Source: Rhynchopus sp. YZ270_cl-10 (lineage: Eukaryota; Euglenozoa; Diplonemea; Diplonemida; Diplonemidae). From it: DNA of 64,000 nucleotides. This document shows, piece after piece, positions 10,589 to 20,668 of this stretch; the first letter of the stretch is position 1, and each line of letters opens with the position of its first letter. A model generated the notes under the pieces. It saw nothing but the letters and a program-made list of their open reading frames with translations, did no database searches and was not told the DNA's origin. The position numbers were made by a program, and so were the translations under genes. The stretch lies in contig OZ037882.1 of assembly GCA_964035575.1 (NCBI GenBank), positions 434,001 to 498,000 of the forward strand, read 5' to 3'.

Positions 10589-10889
10589 TGCTGTGGGGTG
10601 GTGGTGGTGTTATGTATCAGTTTTGGAGAAAGAAAGAAAAAATGATAATAATCCACATCAAGCCATGGATTGTTTTTTGATCATGAAGAGAAAATCCCCA
10701 AACATATAAATACATGTAAAAATGCCAAAAAAAAAGTTACTGCAAAAAAGTGAGTGGTAAAGGTCAAGGTTCTTTATTCGTGGGGAGTATTGGTCCGAGA
10801 ATTATGGGTTGAAATATTTTCAGCCGAATTGTATTGTGACTACGGACATTCCGACAATTCCGGACAATTCAGTAACGTGCTCTGAACTC
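10589..10889. other. Spacer
   Basis: AT-rich spacer. A roughly 40-bp segment with TCAAGGTTCTTTA and TGGTCCGAG at about 10768-10800 is repeated at about 10900-10935, where the next broken gene begins. Confidence 0.4.
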
Positions 10890-11537
10890 AGTGGAAAGGT
10901 CAAGGTTCTTTACTGGTAGGGAATATGGTCCGAGCATGTGCAGTGTCCCACATGTAACGAGCAGCGGGGGGAAAGCGGCATGGCAGACTCGCTTTGCTGA
11001 TATGTTGTTTGTCTCGGCGAACCGCTTCGATGCCGACAAAAAAAGGCTGAGAAGGGCACCCCATCCTTTTGTCTTTGTTTGAAGCGCCTGAGGAACGGCT
11101 GCACCCATCAGCGTGATGGTTACCAGCTGATTTACGCCGCGAACACCGCAAGAAGGGGCGAAGTGAAGCACGACACTACCGACACCCTCATTGCCAGACA
11201 GCAGCACGTAAACAGCACAGTGTTGAACTGGAGTAGGGACAGGCATAACAAAAAAACGCCGTACTCCCGGCTCAGGGGCTGGGTCGACGACAACAACAAC
11301 ACGGCGCACAAGCGCAAGCGGGATGCAGGGGATGGGGTTGCTGGTGCGCTCTTGCGCGAGCTTCCCGCCGATGTCACCGAGGCGGTGTATGTGCGGTACG
11401 AGGCGGAATACGGAGCCTCGTACTGGTCCCTGATGTTGATGCTGATGCCGCAGAAGGAGAGGATGGAGCTGGGGACGTGCACTTCGGCGCGCGAAGCGAA
11501 GGTGATTCTGGATGGGTACCGCAATGCGGTTCACTGA
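10890..11537 (+). pseudogene. Unknown plus-strand gene remnant
   Basis: GC-rich DNA with protein-like content occupies two plus-strand frames. The first (about 10891-11045) includes KAAWQTRFADMLFVSANRFD. After an A7 run it changes frame, and the second (about 11081-11537) includes basic AHKRKRDAGD and a helical stretch AEYGASYWSLMLMLMPQKER, ending at TGA. The frame change at a homopolymer suggests a decayed gene or a sequence error. The antisense frame is open for 242 codons but looks like a shadow. No family was recognised. Confidence 0.4.
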
Positions 11538-12085
11538 GGTCTTCCCTAGCAAGGAGGATTGGTGACGCTGTTGCCTCTGCCCACCCCCCGCCCGCAACTA
11601 CTAGTGGACATGGCTGACCACGCTTTCCTTGACGTGGATACAAAACACCGTTTCTCTAGGCCTCCGGTGGGTACTAGATACTGGGTATTTCCCAAAAATT
11701 TAGCAGATTCTTTTTAAAACAAAAGGCTTTGGGTCCAAAAGGACGGGATATGGGGGGAGAGAGTGTGTGAAGAAGTGCATACTATCAGGAGGCTCGGGGC
11801 CGTAGCGCTGCTGCAATAGCTGGAACAATACGTCTTCTCGGCCACGGAATTCCTGTCGTATTTTTTTATTATTTTCATTTGTGTTTTTGACAACCTTATT
11901 TTTTGGCAGCATCGACCAATCAAAACCCTCCCCCAAAGATGGATTATTGTTACAAAGTTGTTCAAAAAGGGTGACACAAATTTCAATTAAAAAAATGGAT
12001 CATCAGACTGAAATAACTTCATCAACACTTTTCTTTCAAAAAAGGGAGTAATGAAACAGAGAGAATTCTGATTTTTTTTTTTTTG
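11538..12085. other. Spacer 3' of the pseudo-metacaspase gene
   Basis: No gene is supported. A minus-strand open frame at 11700-11986 is short and lacks recognisable features. Confidence 0.4.
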
Positions 12086-14125
12086 CTAAATTGTTGGATG
12101 TAGTGTAGTTGCCTCGGTGGTGTAGCGCCACAGTTGTGATAATCTCCACTGTTTTCTTTTTCTTTTTCTGCATTTTTTTTTAACACATACATTCAAAGTA
12201 TTCACTACTGACGGCAGCTTTGCAGGGTTATAATGGTTATAGAAATTCACCAACCGCTGCCTTTGCCATGGATCCACCGCTGCAAAGTACCCTCCAGTTG
12301 CACCTGCAAACACCTCTGCTTGAGGCGACGCTGCCATTGTACCCACTCCATCCCCTATCCTTCTCTGCGGGGACGTGCCCGTAGAGTACCCCACCCCATC
12401 AGGCCGCCTGAAGGACGTCCATCCAGCCCCTCGCAAATCCCATTTGTCTTTGAAATACACCCACACCTTTTCGTTTGGGTATGGCAACCCTCCTTTTACT
12501 GAGTACCCTTTGCACTGTGGGTGGCGGTCTGCGATGGCAGTAGCCTCTTCCAACGTTAGCAGCCGTGGTGACCCTAGGATATCTCCTCCGGTGCTTATAT
12601 ACCCCGCGTGGTCTTTCCAATGAGCATTTCCCCCGGAAAGGGAGGAAGCGACGAGGGGCCGGTTTGTGATTTCGGGGATGCGTTCTTTGAACGGTCCGCC
12701 TACAGCAGGGAGGAATGGGGATTTGAGGTCGGCTCGAACAGAGGTTTCGCAGATTACATGGAATTTATCGTCGCTTTGAGGATGCGCTGCGTGCAATTTC
12801 TCCAAAAACTCCCCTAAAGACGGCGGCGCTGCAGCACCTCCTCCTGCAACCGCATTATGAAAGACCTCTTTTGCAATATTCTGTAAAGGCGCGGCTCTCG
12901 TTAAAGGAATCGAAAATGCGGTTAATTCTGCCTGCAAATCCGGCACTGTCTTTTCAATCCACGACGCGAAATCATCTTCAACATAACCTCCATCACCTTG
13001 CAATAATGGATCTAACAATCCAGGAAATCTTGCCTCCACTTTGTCTTTAAATACCAACCCTGCATGGCCTAATGGACTCATTGTTTGTCCCTGCATTCCG
13101 CTTAACACTGTAGGTAATGCCTCAGCTATTGACCCTTCATTCATTACATTTGGTGACGACGCGGAGATTACCACAACATCGCTTTGATACCCAGAAGATC
13201 GTGGGGAGGTATAATTTGCCATATCCGTTTCAGGAAAGGTTACTCTAAAGGGCAGCATCGGGTGATGTGCGGGAGATAACGTACCCCCTCCTGGGGTATC
13301 TAAAAGAACGAGAAGACGGGCAGCTGGGGGTAAACGGTTGACAATAGTCGAAATGAGATTGTGAAAGGAGATCAGCCCCGCATCACGATGGTCTGCAGGG
13401 AACAGTGCGAAGGATCCATCCCCTTCACGTTGTACTCTCCCAGCATAGTATAACAAAAGCGATTCACCCGACCGAACGTCACCTAACATCCATTGTACGG
13501 CCTCTTCAATATTCTTTCTGGTTGGCATATTCTCTACACAGCCGTCATCTGCTAATACCCTTTGCGATCCATCAAATCCTTCCGCTTTAAGCGTATCTCT
13601 AACTGCATAAGCAGAAGACACCCCAGCACCTAATAACAAATCAGGTTGACCCACATAATTAATGCCAATAACCAACGCCTTCCCTCGAATTCCATGAAGC
13701 GCCGTGGTAGCGCTACCTCCATCGTCCGCAGCGCTGTCTGTAGTGTTGTTGTTATTGGATTTGTCCCCCCCTCCTCCTCCTCCTCCCCCTCCCCCTCCCC
13801 CTTTCCCCCCAATTTTAACTTTGAGGGTCCCAGAAGCGGAGAGGGTGAGGGTATGGTCTTCTGCTTTAGATGGGTCGGATGGAGGGGGAGCTTCGGCAGT
13901 TCCGGCAACGTCGTCAGCGGATAATTGATCTTTGTCTTTTACAGTGAAGGTGACGGGAGAATCGGTCGCGTCGAAGGTGAAGGATTCATTGAAGGATGGG
14001 TTCGCACCGTCCACTACCTTGGTCTCTTTTGTAGCACCTCCGCAGGAGACCACGACGTAGAAGTTTCCTTCAGAGGTTGCATCGGATTTGGGGAGTTTCG
14101 CAGCGCTGACTACCGTCACGTTCAT
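12086..14125 (-). CDS. C2-domain pseudo-metacaspase (C14 fold, no catalytic dyad)
   Basis: The protein has 679 residues. Residues 1-105 form a C2-like beta sandwich (MNVTVVSAAKLPKSD ... NPSFNESFTFD), likely a membrane or calcium-binding module. A glycine run (109-120) and Asn/Thr linker follow. Residues 147-290 match the metacaspase p20 core: GKALVIGINYVGQPDL, the RDTLKAEGFD helix, then the strand LLLYYAGRV at the position of the family's YSGHG, and LLDTPGGGT at the position of DSCHSGT. The catalytic His and Cys therefore correspond to Arg230 and Pro278, so the fold is probably a dead peptidase, as known for some trypanosome metacaspases. A C-terminal module (about 470-640) has CKGYSVKGGLPY and VYFKDKWDLRGAGWTSF. 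The last 20 or so residues are read through a family C repeat, so the true C-terminus is uncertain. A strong pyrimidine tract and AG (14147-14148) lie 22 nt before the ATG. Confidence 0.88.
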   Translation of the reverse strand: MNVTVVSAAKLPKSDATSEGNFYVVVSCGGATKETKVVDGANPSFNESFTFDATDSPVTFTVKDKDQLSADDVAGTAEAPPPSDPSKAEDHTLTLSASGTLKVKIGGKGGGGGGGGGGGGDKSNNNNTTDSAADDGGSATTALHGIRGKALVIGINYVGQPDLLLGAGVSSAYAVRDTLKAEGFDGSQRVLADDGCVENMPTRKNIEEAVQWMLGDVRSGESLLLYYAGRVQREGDGSFALFPADHRDAGLISFHNLISTIVNRLPPAARLLVLLDTPGGGTLSPAHHPMLPFRVTFPETDMANYTSPRSSGYQSDVVVISASSPNVMNEGSIAEALPTVLSGMQGQTMSPLGHAGLVFKDKVEARFPGLLDPLLQGDGGYVEDDFASWIEKTVPDLQAELTAFSIPLTRAAPLQNIAKEVFHNAVAGGGAAAPPSLGEFLEKLHAAHPQSDDKFHVICETSVRADLKSPFLPAVGGPFKERIPEITNRPLVASSLSGGNAHWKDHAGYISTGGDILGSPRLLTLEEATAIADRHPQCKGYSVKGGLPYPNEKVWVYFKDKWDLRGAGWTSFRRPDGVGYSTGTSPQRRIGDGVGTMAASPQAEVFAGATGGYFAAVDPWQRQRLVNFYNHYNPAKLPSVVNTLNVCVKKKCRKRKRKQWRLSQLWRYTTEATTLHPTI
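12089..12156 (-). repeat. Family C stem-loop repeat at the gene's 3' end
   Basis: AAATTGTTGGATGTAGTGTA ... GATAATCTCCACTG is a family C copy like those at 729-785, 28826-28892 and 63512-63578. Its outer arms (TGGAG/CTCCA and TTGC/GCAA) can pair in the other copies. Here it supplies the final codons of the open frame. Confidence 0.75.
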
Positions 14126-14885
14126 TGGTATGGATTACGCCAGTTTCTCAACAAAAAAAAAAGAGGGGAAAAAAAAAAAAATAGAAAATGCCCCTAAAAC
14201 CTCTCTGTGATTAGTCACCTTAGAGAGAGAAGAGAGGAGATAATTTATTCGTTTTGCGAGCCCTCTTCCAATTAAGAGTGAGGGGGGTGTGTGCTGGGGA
14301 GGAGGAGGAGGAGGGGGAAAGGGGAAGCAAAGCCCGTAGATAGTGTGTGGAAGAGGGGGAGGGGGGAAGGGGGATGAGGGATGGGGGTTTATACTGCTTA
14401 CCCCTCCCTGTGTGTGTGTGTGTCTTTTTGGGGGGTTTTGTTTTTGTTCTGGGGTTCTGGGGTGTGGTTTTGGTGGGGGGGGAGGGGAGGGGATTTTAAG
14501 AAAATAAGTAAAAGAAAGTGAAGTTATTAATTAAATGCAGGCACACCTCCGACTGACCCACTGTATGATGCCAGATGGATGAAAAGCACAACAAATTTCC
14601 TTAGGTGAGAGGAAATGGGGAAATGGAGGAAGGGGAGGAAGGGGAGGGGACAAAATGATGGGGAAAGGAAATTAACTTATTTCTCTTTTTTGTAATGCAT
14701 TGTTGTGGTATATGCTGAGGGGGGTTCTGTTGTTCTTCACTACAAATCCTCTTAGAGAGAGGGGTGTGTGAGTGAGTTGTGGGGGGTTGAGTGGGGGTGG
14801 GGCTTTATTTGAAAAATAAAGTGGAAATTTACATCTGATATCAATCAGGCACGATGTCACCAAACAAACGCTGGAAAACAAATTC
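14126..14885. other. Spacer upstream of the pseudo-metacaspase gene
   Basis: Long pyrimidine tracts on the minus strand (about 14148-14180) directly precede the gene's ATG. The spacer also holds a family A stem-loop (14184-14221), a family E copy (14534-14585) and purine-rich low-complexity DNA. No gene is seen. Confidence 0.55.
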
Positions 14886-15008
14886 ATATGGGTGAATTTT
14901 TTTTGCCCCCCCACGTTTCATTTCACGAAACATTTTTCCGCGGCAAAGACAATTTTCAGCTGGAAAGAAAAAAAAAATTTTTTTTTCGAGCACAGGCCCT
15001 GTCAGGGG

Positions 15009-16812
15009 CAGTGGTCGCGCTAATTATGGGAAAAAATGGGGAAAAAATGGATTTCGGGTACGGAAAAACGTTCCTTGAAAAGGTTAGCTGGGGAGGCCCG
15101 GAAACCCCGTTTTGTGGCATTTCCGGGCCAATCCCGGCTTGTGGTGGGGTGTATACGGAAAAATGGACAAAATTTTAGTGACTTAAATTTTCGCAAAATA
15201 TGAACCCATACTCGTAAACAAGGGTCATTTTCAGGAAAATTCGGAAAATTCCGAGATTTGGAAGCAATTTTTCTCCTGAAAATCAGTGGGTTTTCAGCCC
15301 CAAAACATACCGCGATTAGAATTTCCGGAATCCGTCCGCGCTGTGGTGGGGTCACTTTGCCGAAATGGCCAATTTTTTGGTTTTGGTCAAAATCCATGTG
15401 GGTAAAGAGGGCCAATGTAAATCCCACAACCAGATTTTCTCTCCCTGATCCTGACGTCTTGCAACATGAAAATGCGCGAAAACACCGGCATTTGCATTTC
15501 CGGAATTCGTCCGTTCTGTGGTGGGGTCAATTTGCCGAAATGGACAAGTTCTTGGTTTTGGTCAAAACCCGTCAGTGTAAGGTAAAGGGGGTAAAGTGTT
15601 TGCCTGTAGAAACTGGAAGGGAACAGGCAGCGCCGCAGGCGCACGGTACAGGCTTTTTTCTAAATCGGGTCCAAAATTTCCCAAAAACCGAAAATCAATA
15701 GTAAAAAAAGTGCGCAACATACCTGTGCATTTTCCCCCAAAAAAAGTGCGTTACCCCCCCCCCTGAAAGTGCGTTTTGTCGCATTTCCGAGCCGATCCCG
15801 GCATGTGGTGGGGTCATTTTGGAAAAATGGACATTTTTTTGAGTAGTTGAATTTAGGGTGACGGTCTCGAAAACACTTCGCCGGTTCGTGTGCACGTGAA
15901 GCATGCTACGGGTTTAACGCCATCGCGTGTACGCAACACCTGCGCCGCTGTGACACTTCGCTGGTTCGTGTGGTTATGATAACGAAACGGTCTACACATG
16001 CGTTGCACACAACGGTCTTCGTATACGATACACACAACGCTCTGTATATGCGATACACGCGTTAACCGTAACGTGTGGTTACCAAACGCAGCCCACCATC
16101 GGTGGGCTGCTGCAACTCGTACCGTGTGTGGCCCATGCATGGTTCTCACAGCTCGCTGGCACGTTTCCCAAGCCGGAAACCCGGTTACCTGCCTGAAGAA
16201 CCGAGTTTTTGGCCAAAACGCCTGTTTTGCCTGTAGAACCCTGTAGAACCCTTAAGATACACGTGTTTTGCTAAGGCAAAAAGGGGTACTCGCGACACCC
16301 TGGAATCAGGGTCTGCCAGGGGTCCCAGCTTGCAGGCGGAGGAAAAATAGAACTGTGTTATTTTTTCTTCAATAATGTTGTTTTTGGACAGTTTGAGGAC
16401 ATGACGACCACCATTTTTTTTTCTCGGTCACTTTATCCCTAAGAAACCCACCTACCTTCTACCGAGTAAAAAAAGTGCGCTGGGTGGGACCTTAAAGCCG
16501 GGAAATAAAGTGCGCACATTTTATTTTTTCAAAACCCCAATATCAATACCTGATTTAGAAAAAAGCCTGGCACGGTAACCAACTTTTTTTTTTTTTTCCT
16601 TTTCTTTTTTCTCCTCTTTCTTTTGACTTTCCGAGCCAATTGCGTTCCACGGCGGGGTCACATGTATATGCAAGTCCACTATGTGGTGGTCTTACTCAAC
16701 AATATTAGAACTTCTGGTTTCTTAATGAAATCCCCGTACTGCAAAAAAAAAACGTTCCTACCAAAACCCCCAAAAATCCCGGGATGAGGGATGGACTTTA
16801 GCGCGAGCTCTG
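15009..16812. mobile_element. hAT-like non-autonomous element, 1.8 kb
   Basis: Both ends begin CAG: CAGTGGTCGCGCTAA on the left and CAGAGCTCGCGCTAA (inverted) on the right. They are flanked by an identical 8-bp duplication GTCAGGGG at 15001-15008 and 16813-16820, the hallmark of hAT transposition. No transposase is encoded. The interior holds several copies of a motif with GTGGTGGGGTCA followed by AAATGGAC (15130-15165, 15345-15375, 15515-15550, 15800-15835), and at 15850-16150 a GC-richer block with a perfect 10-bp stem hairpin (GCAGCCCACC / GGTGGGCTGC near 16086-16108). Confidence 0.85.
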
Positions 16813-16857
16813 GTCAGGGGAATTTTTTTTTTTTTTTTTTTTTTTGAGCTGAAAATT

Positions 16858-17490
16858 CAGGGCTCTCGGAGATCACCCCCAAAACCCAAAAAGGGGGGTG
16901 ATTTGGGGTCAAAAAAATTTCCCCACACTATGTGCAAAGGGTGGGACGTGGGAAAGAAACTGCGGTCATGGCACCCGAAAGGTTCCGGGCGAAGCCACGG
17001 TACGCAACATTTCTATAAAATGTTGACATAAAATGGCACTGTCGTTGGTAATTATCGTCAGTTTGCATGAATTTTACTTCCATATTTTGCTAAACGAAAG
17101 TTTCTGGCGAAGCCACGGTACGCAACATTTCAAAAAAATGCGCTTAAAATTGCACATTATTACAGCCAAACTATGTCAAAGGGAAGCATGGTTGTAAGCT
17201 TGCGCCGCAGGCGCACGGTACGCTACTTTTTTCTTTCGCCATGCTGCATGCTTCCTTTTTCCTTCGGCGTTTGACCAATTGAGTCGCGTTCTGGCTGTGA
17301 CGGGTCACTTTGTTCACTGCTGTGTGAACAACGGAGCTCTAGTAGAAAGACCCCCCAAAAAAAAATCCGGATTTCCCAACTATTTTTTTTTTTTGGGGGG
17401 GTGATTTTCCGAAAAAATCACCCCCCCCAAAATCCGTTATTTTTTTTTTTGGGGGATTTTTGGGCAAAATCACCCCCCCCGAGAGCCTTG
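16858..17490. mobile_element. hAT-like non-autonomous element, 633 bp
   Basis: The termini are CAGGGCTCTCGG on the left and CAAGGCTCTCGG inverted on the right. They are flanked by an 8-bp duplication TGAAAATT at 16850-16857 and 17491-17498. The interior carries a GCGAAGCCACGGTACGCAAC core (twice, about 16992 and 17107), a GCGCCGCAGGCGCACGGTAC core and AATTGAGTCGCGTTCTGGC. The same cores recur in other elements at 39.2, 41.1, 45.9 and 46.7 kb. It contains no gene. Confidence 0.85.
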
Positions 17491-17560
17491 TGAAAATTGT
17501 CTTTGCCGCGGAAAAATGTTTCGTGAAATGAAACGTGGGGGGGCAAAAAAAAGCCACCCA

Positions 17561-18126
17561 TATACTTTCAAATAAAATTTGAAAGCATTAGGGAAGTGTA
17601 TAAAAAACAACAACAACCCATCTTAGCTGGAAAAAAAAGAGTACAAAAAAGAAAAAGTCGGACCTTGCCCGATAAATTGTCCATCATAATACACAATGCA
17701 CATCCCCAATACAGCTTGGTGTTGGGCGTTTGGTTCGGCGTTGTTTGCCGAATCAACGCCACAAATATTTTTATTGCACACGTTACAACACAACACGTTA
17801 TGGAGGGTGTGGTGGGTTGGTTATCAGCTTGTGGGAGAGGGGGGGAGGAGGAGGAGGGGGGGTGTAAAACAGAACACAACTGAGAGAACAATGAAAGAAA
17901 GAAAATTTGAAGAAAATGAAATGTGCTTCGATTGTACAGAGCTAAGAAAAAGAAAAAGTTTTATAAGATGATCCTAAGCCTCTCTGTGCTTAGTCACCTT
18001 AAATAGTAACTTAAATAGTAACTCTGAGAGGTACACACGTTGGGCTCCTAAGGACATCACGGGTGTCATGCAGTCATGACAAGGGGGTGACCTCGTCAGT
18101 ATAAATAAAAGAGAAAAAAAAAAGGG
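17561..18126. other. Spacer with hairpin and stem-loop repeats
   Basis: A second copy of the 10.15-kb hairpin repeat (17565-17625) and a family A stem-loop (17959-18000) are recognisable. No gene is supported. Confidence 0.5.
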
Positions 18127-18230
18127 GGGTTTCGTTGATTGCTCAATTACCCTGTTGGGAGAGGGGGGGTGATTGGCGACCGTATCGGAGGAACTATTTC
18201 TCCTTTAAGCTACGCTTTTGTAGGTATAAA
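18127..18230 (+). repeat. Solo terminal repeat of the 22.8-kb retroelement family
   Basis: TTTCGTTGATTGCTCAATTA ... TGATTGGCGACCGTATC ... TTTCTCCTTTAAGCTACGC matches the right-hand inverted terminal repeat of the retroelement at 22.8-27.0 kb, with no element body next to it. It is an isolated old terminus of that family. Other copies are at 27817-27910 and 54874-54962. Confidence 0.8.
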
Positions 18231-19555
18231 GGGGGAAAATGATATAGATGCTAAGATGATGATCAATGGCAATTCTCTATACTTAGTCACCCTGAAACTA
18301 GGTATTGAAAAAACAAAAGAAACGTTTATTAGATGAACCTAAGCCTCTCGTGCTTAGTCACCTATAAACAAGAACGATTGATTTTTGTGTGTCTCTCGTG
18401 TACACACCGCAATCCTCCCAAAAAAAACAAAACAAAAATTGTGTAAGAAAAACCTTCGCCTCACTGTGCTGATAAAACGATTTTCTAAACAAAAATAGGA
18501 TGGAACACCCCCCCGTTACGAGGAGGAATGCAGCCCACCCTGGACCTTAGCCTCTCACTGTACTATGGTCACTTTGAAGCAGAAGAAGAAAAAGAAGGAT
18601 GAAGTTGGTAATGCAAAAACTCCCCCCTCTGGGACACAGGGCGCTGACAACTCTGTGGAGGGGGTATCGAAGCCTCCCCACAGAGATGTTGTACTGCTGG
18701 GTGTTGCTGACAGGAAAAACTGTAAGCAGGCACACAGTTATTTTCCAAAGAATAAAAAAGAAGAAGTCGCCATCTAATTTTGCCTGAAATTTCGGAGTCT
18801 GGTGGTGTTTAAATACCAAACTCTATCAACAGATAATTACTAAACTAATTTTTTTTTTTTTCAAAAATCATGCTGAGGGGAGGGTTTGAAGAGGGGGGGG
18901 TAAACGTTTGCTGAAACACTCCTAAAGGAAAGGATTTTTTTTTTGTGCAAAGGGGGGGTCTTTTTGCACATTTTTTTTTACAGTTTTTTTTTTCTCCACA
19001 TTTTTTGAACACACAAGGTCGACACTGGCACCCACAAAATACCCCACAAAAAGAAATCCATCACACGAAGATTTTTTCTGAATTTTTTTTCTCTGGTACA
19101 CTACCATCACACTGTTATCCCCACCCACCCACCCACCCCAGCTCCTTTGTATAACACAGTTCTGTTTGTTAGGAGAAAAGTGTTTACTGACAACCTATCA
19201 TTTATATCATCAGCAGTATCAACTGACAACAGGACGCGCTGCGAAGTACTCCTTCAATCCTTTTCCCTCCCAACATTTCCAAAAAAAAACGCTAAAAACC
19301 CCAAAAAAATGTTGGCAAAAAAAAAAAGTGAAGTTGATTGTGTGCAAAACGCCTCTGGGACGCAGGGCACTGACACTCCGCAGGGTTATCGAACCCCCCG
19401 GAGTGTTGCGCTTGGGGAGTGGTTTACAGGGAAACTGTAAGCAGGTACACACGTCATTACCCCATCCTGAAAAAAGACTAAAAAAGATCCTCTCACAATT
19501 TCACCACAGAATCTAGCATTTTTCCCCCTCTCTCATTTTCCCCCTATTTTTCCCC
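18231..19555. other. Spacer 3' of the lactonase gene
   Basis: The spacer holds family A stem-loops (18257-18293 weak, 18324-18362), two family G copies (18600-18755 and 19328-19465, both with GGGTTATCGAA- or GGTATCGAA-like centres and a GTAAGCAGG tail), and poly-T runs. No gene is recognised. Confidence 0.55.
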
Positions 19556-20668
19556 CTAATCCAATCTATGGAAAACAATAGAAACAGGGTTCGGGATATA
19601 GGTGGTATGCTGTGTACGGGTGAGAACACCTCCATCTACTGTGAAGGTTGTCACTGAGTTTTCGTTTTGGTTGAGAGCGTAGAGTACACGCCCTTCTGGG
19701 TCCAGCGCCATGCCTCGGTTCCAGCCTCCCGAGGGGTAGAAATCGAGGAGACGTGGTGTACCATCATCTTCAATTGCAAAGGCGGCAATGGCGTTGTATC
19801 CACGGTTGCTTACAAAGAGGAAGCTTCCGGTGGGGTCCGTTACAATTTCCCCTGCAGCGCTTTCCCCGGTATAACCTTCGGGTAAAGTGCTCAGGTTGCC
19901 TCTAAACGTCAGCTCACCACTGCCCCCCACAGAGAAGGTTGACAACATAGAGTTCAGCTCACTGCACACATATACATAAGGCCCAACCGACACAAAATGC
20001 CTCGGTCCAAACCCCGGAGGAGTATCCACCGATCCATCCGCAATAGGTCTCAACTCCCCATCAATGAAATGGTATTGAAAGATCTTATCTAAGCCCAGGT
20101 CAGGGGAATAAATAATGTTTGTTGTATGGTGCCGTGCGATCATATGGGGATGAGGAGAGTCCTGTCTAGGTGAGAGCGTGCCGTGCCCATGGTGTTGGAT
20201 GACCTGAGTCGGGGGCAGCACCATCCCGGTCTCCTGATCGATTGGGAGAACCGAGAGCGTGCCGCTGTTGTAGTTTGCAGCAAGCATGTACTCAGAGTAG
20301 TCTTGGGTCTGGATGAAGACGCAGTCGTCCCCTTTGACAGAGACTGGCTCGCCAAAAAGAGAGAGAGAGCCGTTTCCATCATAGTTGTATCCTTGAACCA
20401 TTCCCGCTCCGTTCTTATCATTCAAAGTGCTCCAGAGACGCCGGCGGAGAGTGTCAAATGAAAGCCACATCGGTGCACCGCCTGCATCAATCTCCCCCAT
20501 CTTCTGCAGCTGTCCCGGAGACTCTGTAGTATGGAATGTCGCGATGGTGGTGTTGTCCACAGTCGCGTTGTGCGGGTCGCTCCCGGGGCCGCCGGAGGAA
20601 ATCCACACCACGTAGCGGGCATTCGCGACACTGCAGACGCAGAGCAGGGCGAGGGATTGCTGTAACAT
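19556..20668 (-). CDS. Secreted lactonase-like seven-bladed beta-propeller
   Basis: The protein has 370 residues with a signal peptide (MLQQSLALLCVCSVANA). The rest fits the 6-phosphogluconolactonase / 3-carboxymuconate cyclase-like propeller family (PF10282). It has repeated blade strands, the motif SPHPHMIARH, GFGPRHFVSVGPYVYVCSEL and later blades with TDPTGSFLFVSNRGYNAI and LDPEGRVLYALNQNENSVT. Cytosolic family members hydrolyse sugar lactones. Here the signal peptide and several N-glycosylation sequons (NAT, NTT, NGS, NLS) suggest a secreted or lumenal protein, so the substrate is uncertain. It is a single exon. A pyrimidine-rich tract ending TTCTAG (AG at 20700-20701) lies 32 nt upstream of the ATG. 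Confidence 0.85.
   Translation of the reverse strand: MLQQSLALLCVCSVANARYVVWISSGGPGSDPHNATVDNTTIATFHTTESPGQLQKMGEIDAGGAPMWLSFDTLRRRLWSTLNDKNGAGMVQGYNYDGNGSLSLFGEPVSVKGDDCVFIQTQDYSEYMLAANYNSGTLSVLPIDQETGMVLPPTQVIQHHGHGTLSPRQDSPHPHMIARHHTTNIIYSPDLGLDKIFQYHFIDGELRPIADGSVDTPPGFGPRHFVSVGPYVYVCSELNSMLSTFSVGGSGELTFRGNLSTLPEGYTGESAAGEIVTDPTGSFLFVSNRGYNAIAAFAIEDDGTPRLLDFYPSGGWNRGMALDPEGRVLYALNQNENSVTTFTVDGGVLTRTQHTTYIPNPVSIVFHRLD

Larger units (their letters stand above)
14889..17560. mobile_element. Palindromic MITE split by two insertions
   Basis: About 14889-14960 and 17491-17560 are near-perfect inverted copies (TGGGTG, T-run, GCCCCCCCACGTTTC, then CATTTTTCCGCGGCAAAGAC, then AATTTTCA), with TA on both outer sides. 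Removing the two insertions at 15009-16812 and 16858-17490 leaves roughly a 220-bp fold-back element whose centre is pyrimidine-rich. This is a plain non-autonomous DNA transposon; the superfamily is not assigned beyond the TA target. Confidence 0.75.

Noticed and set aside
10869-11597. 242-codon minus-strand frame
   Set aside because: Low-quality composition; the plus strand gives more protein-like sequence, though broken.
15258-15701. 147-codon frame inside the 1.8-kb hAT-like element
   Set aside because: Covers repeated non-coding motifs; no domain resemblance.
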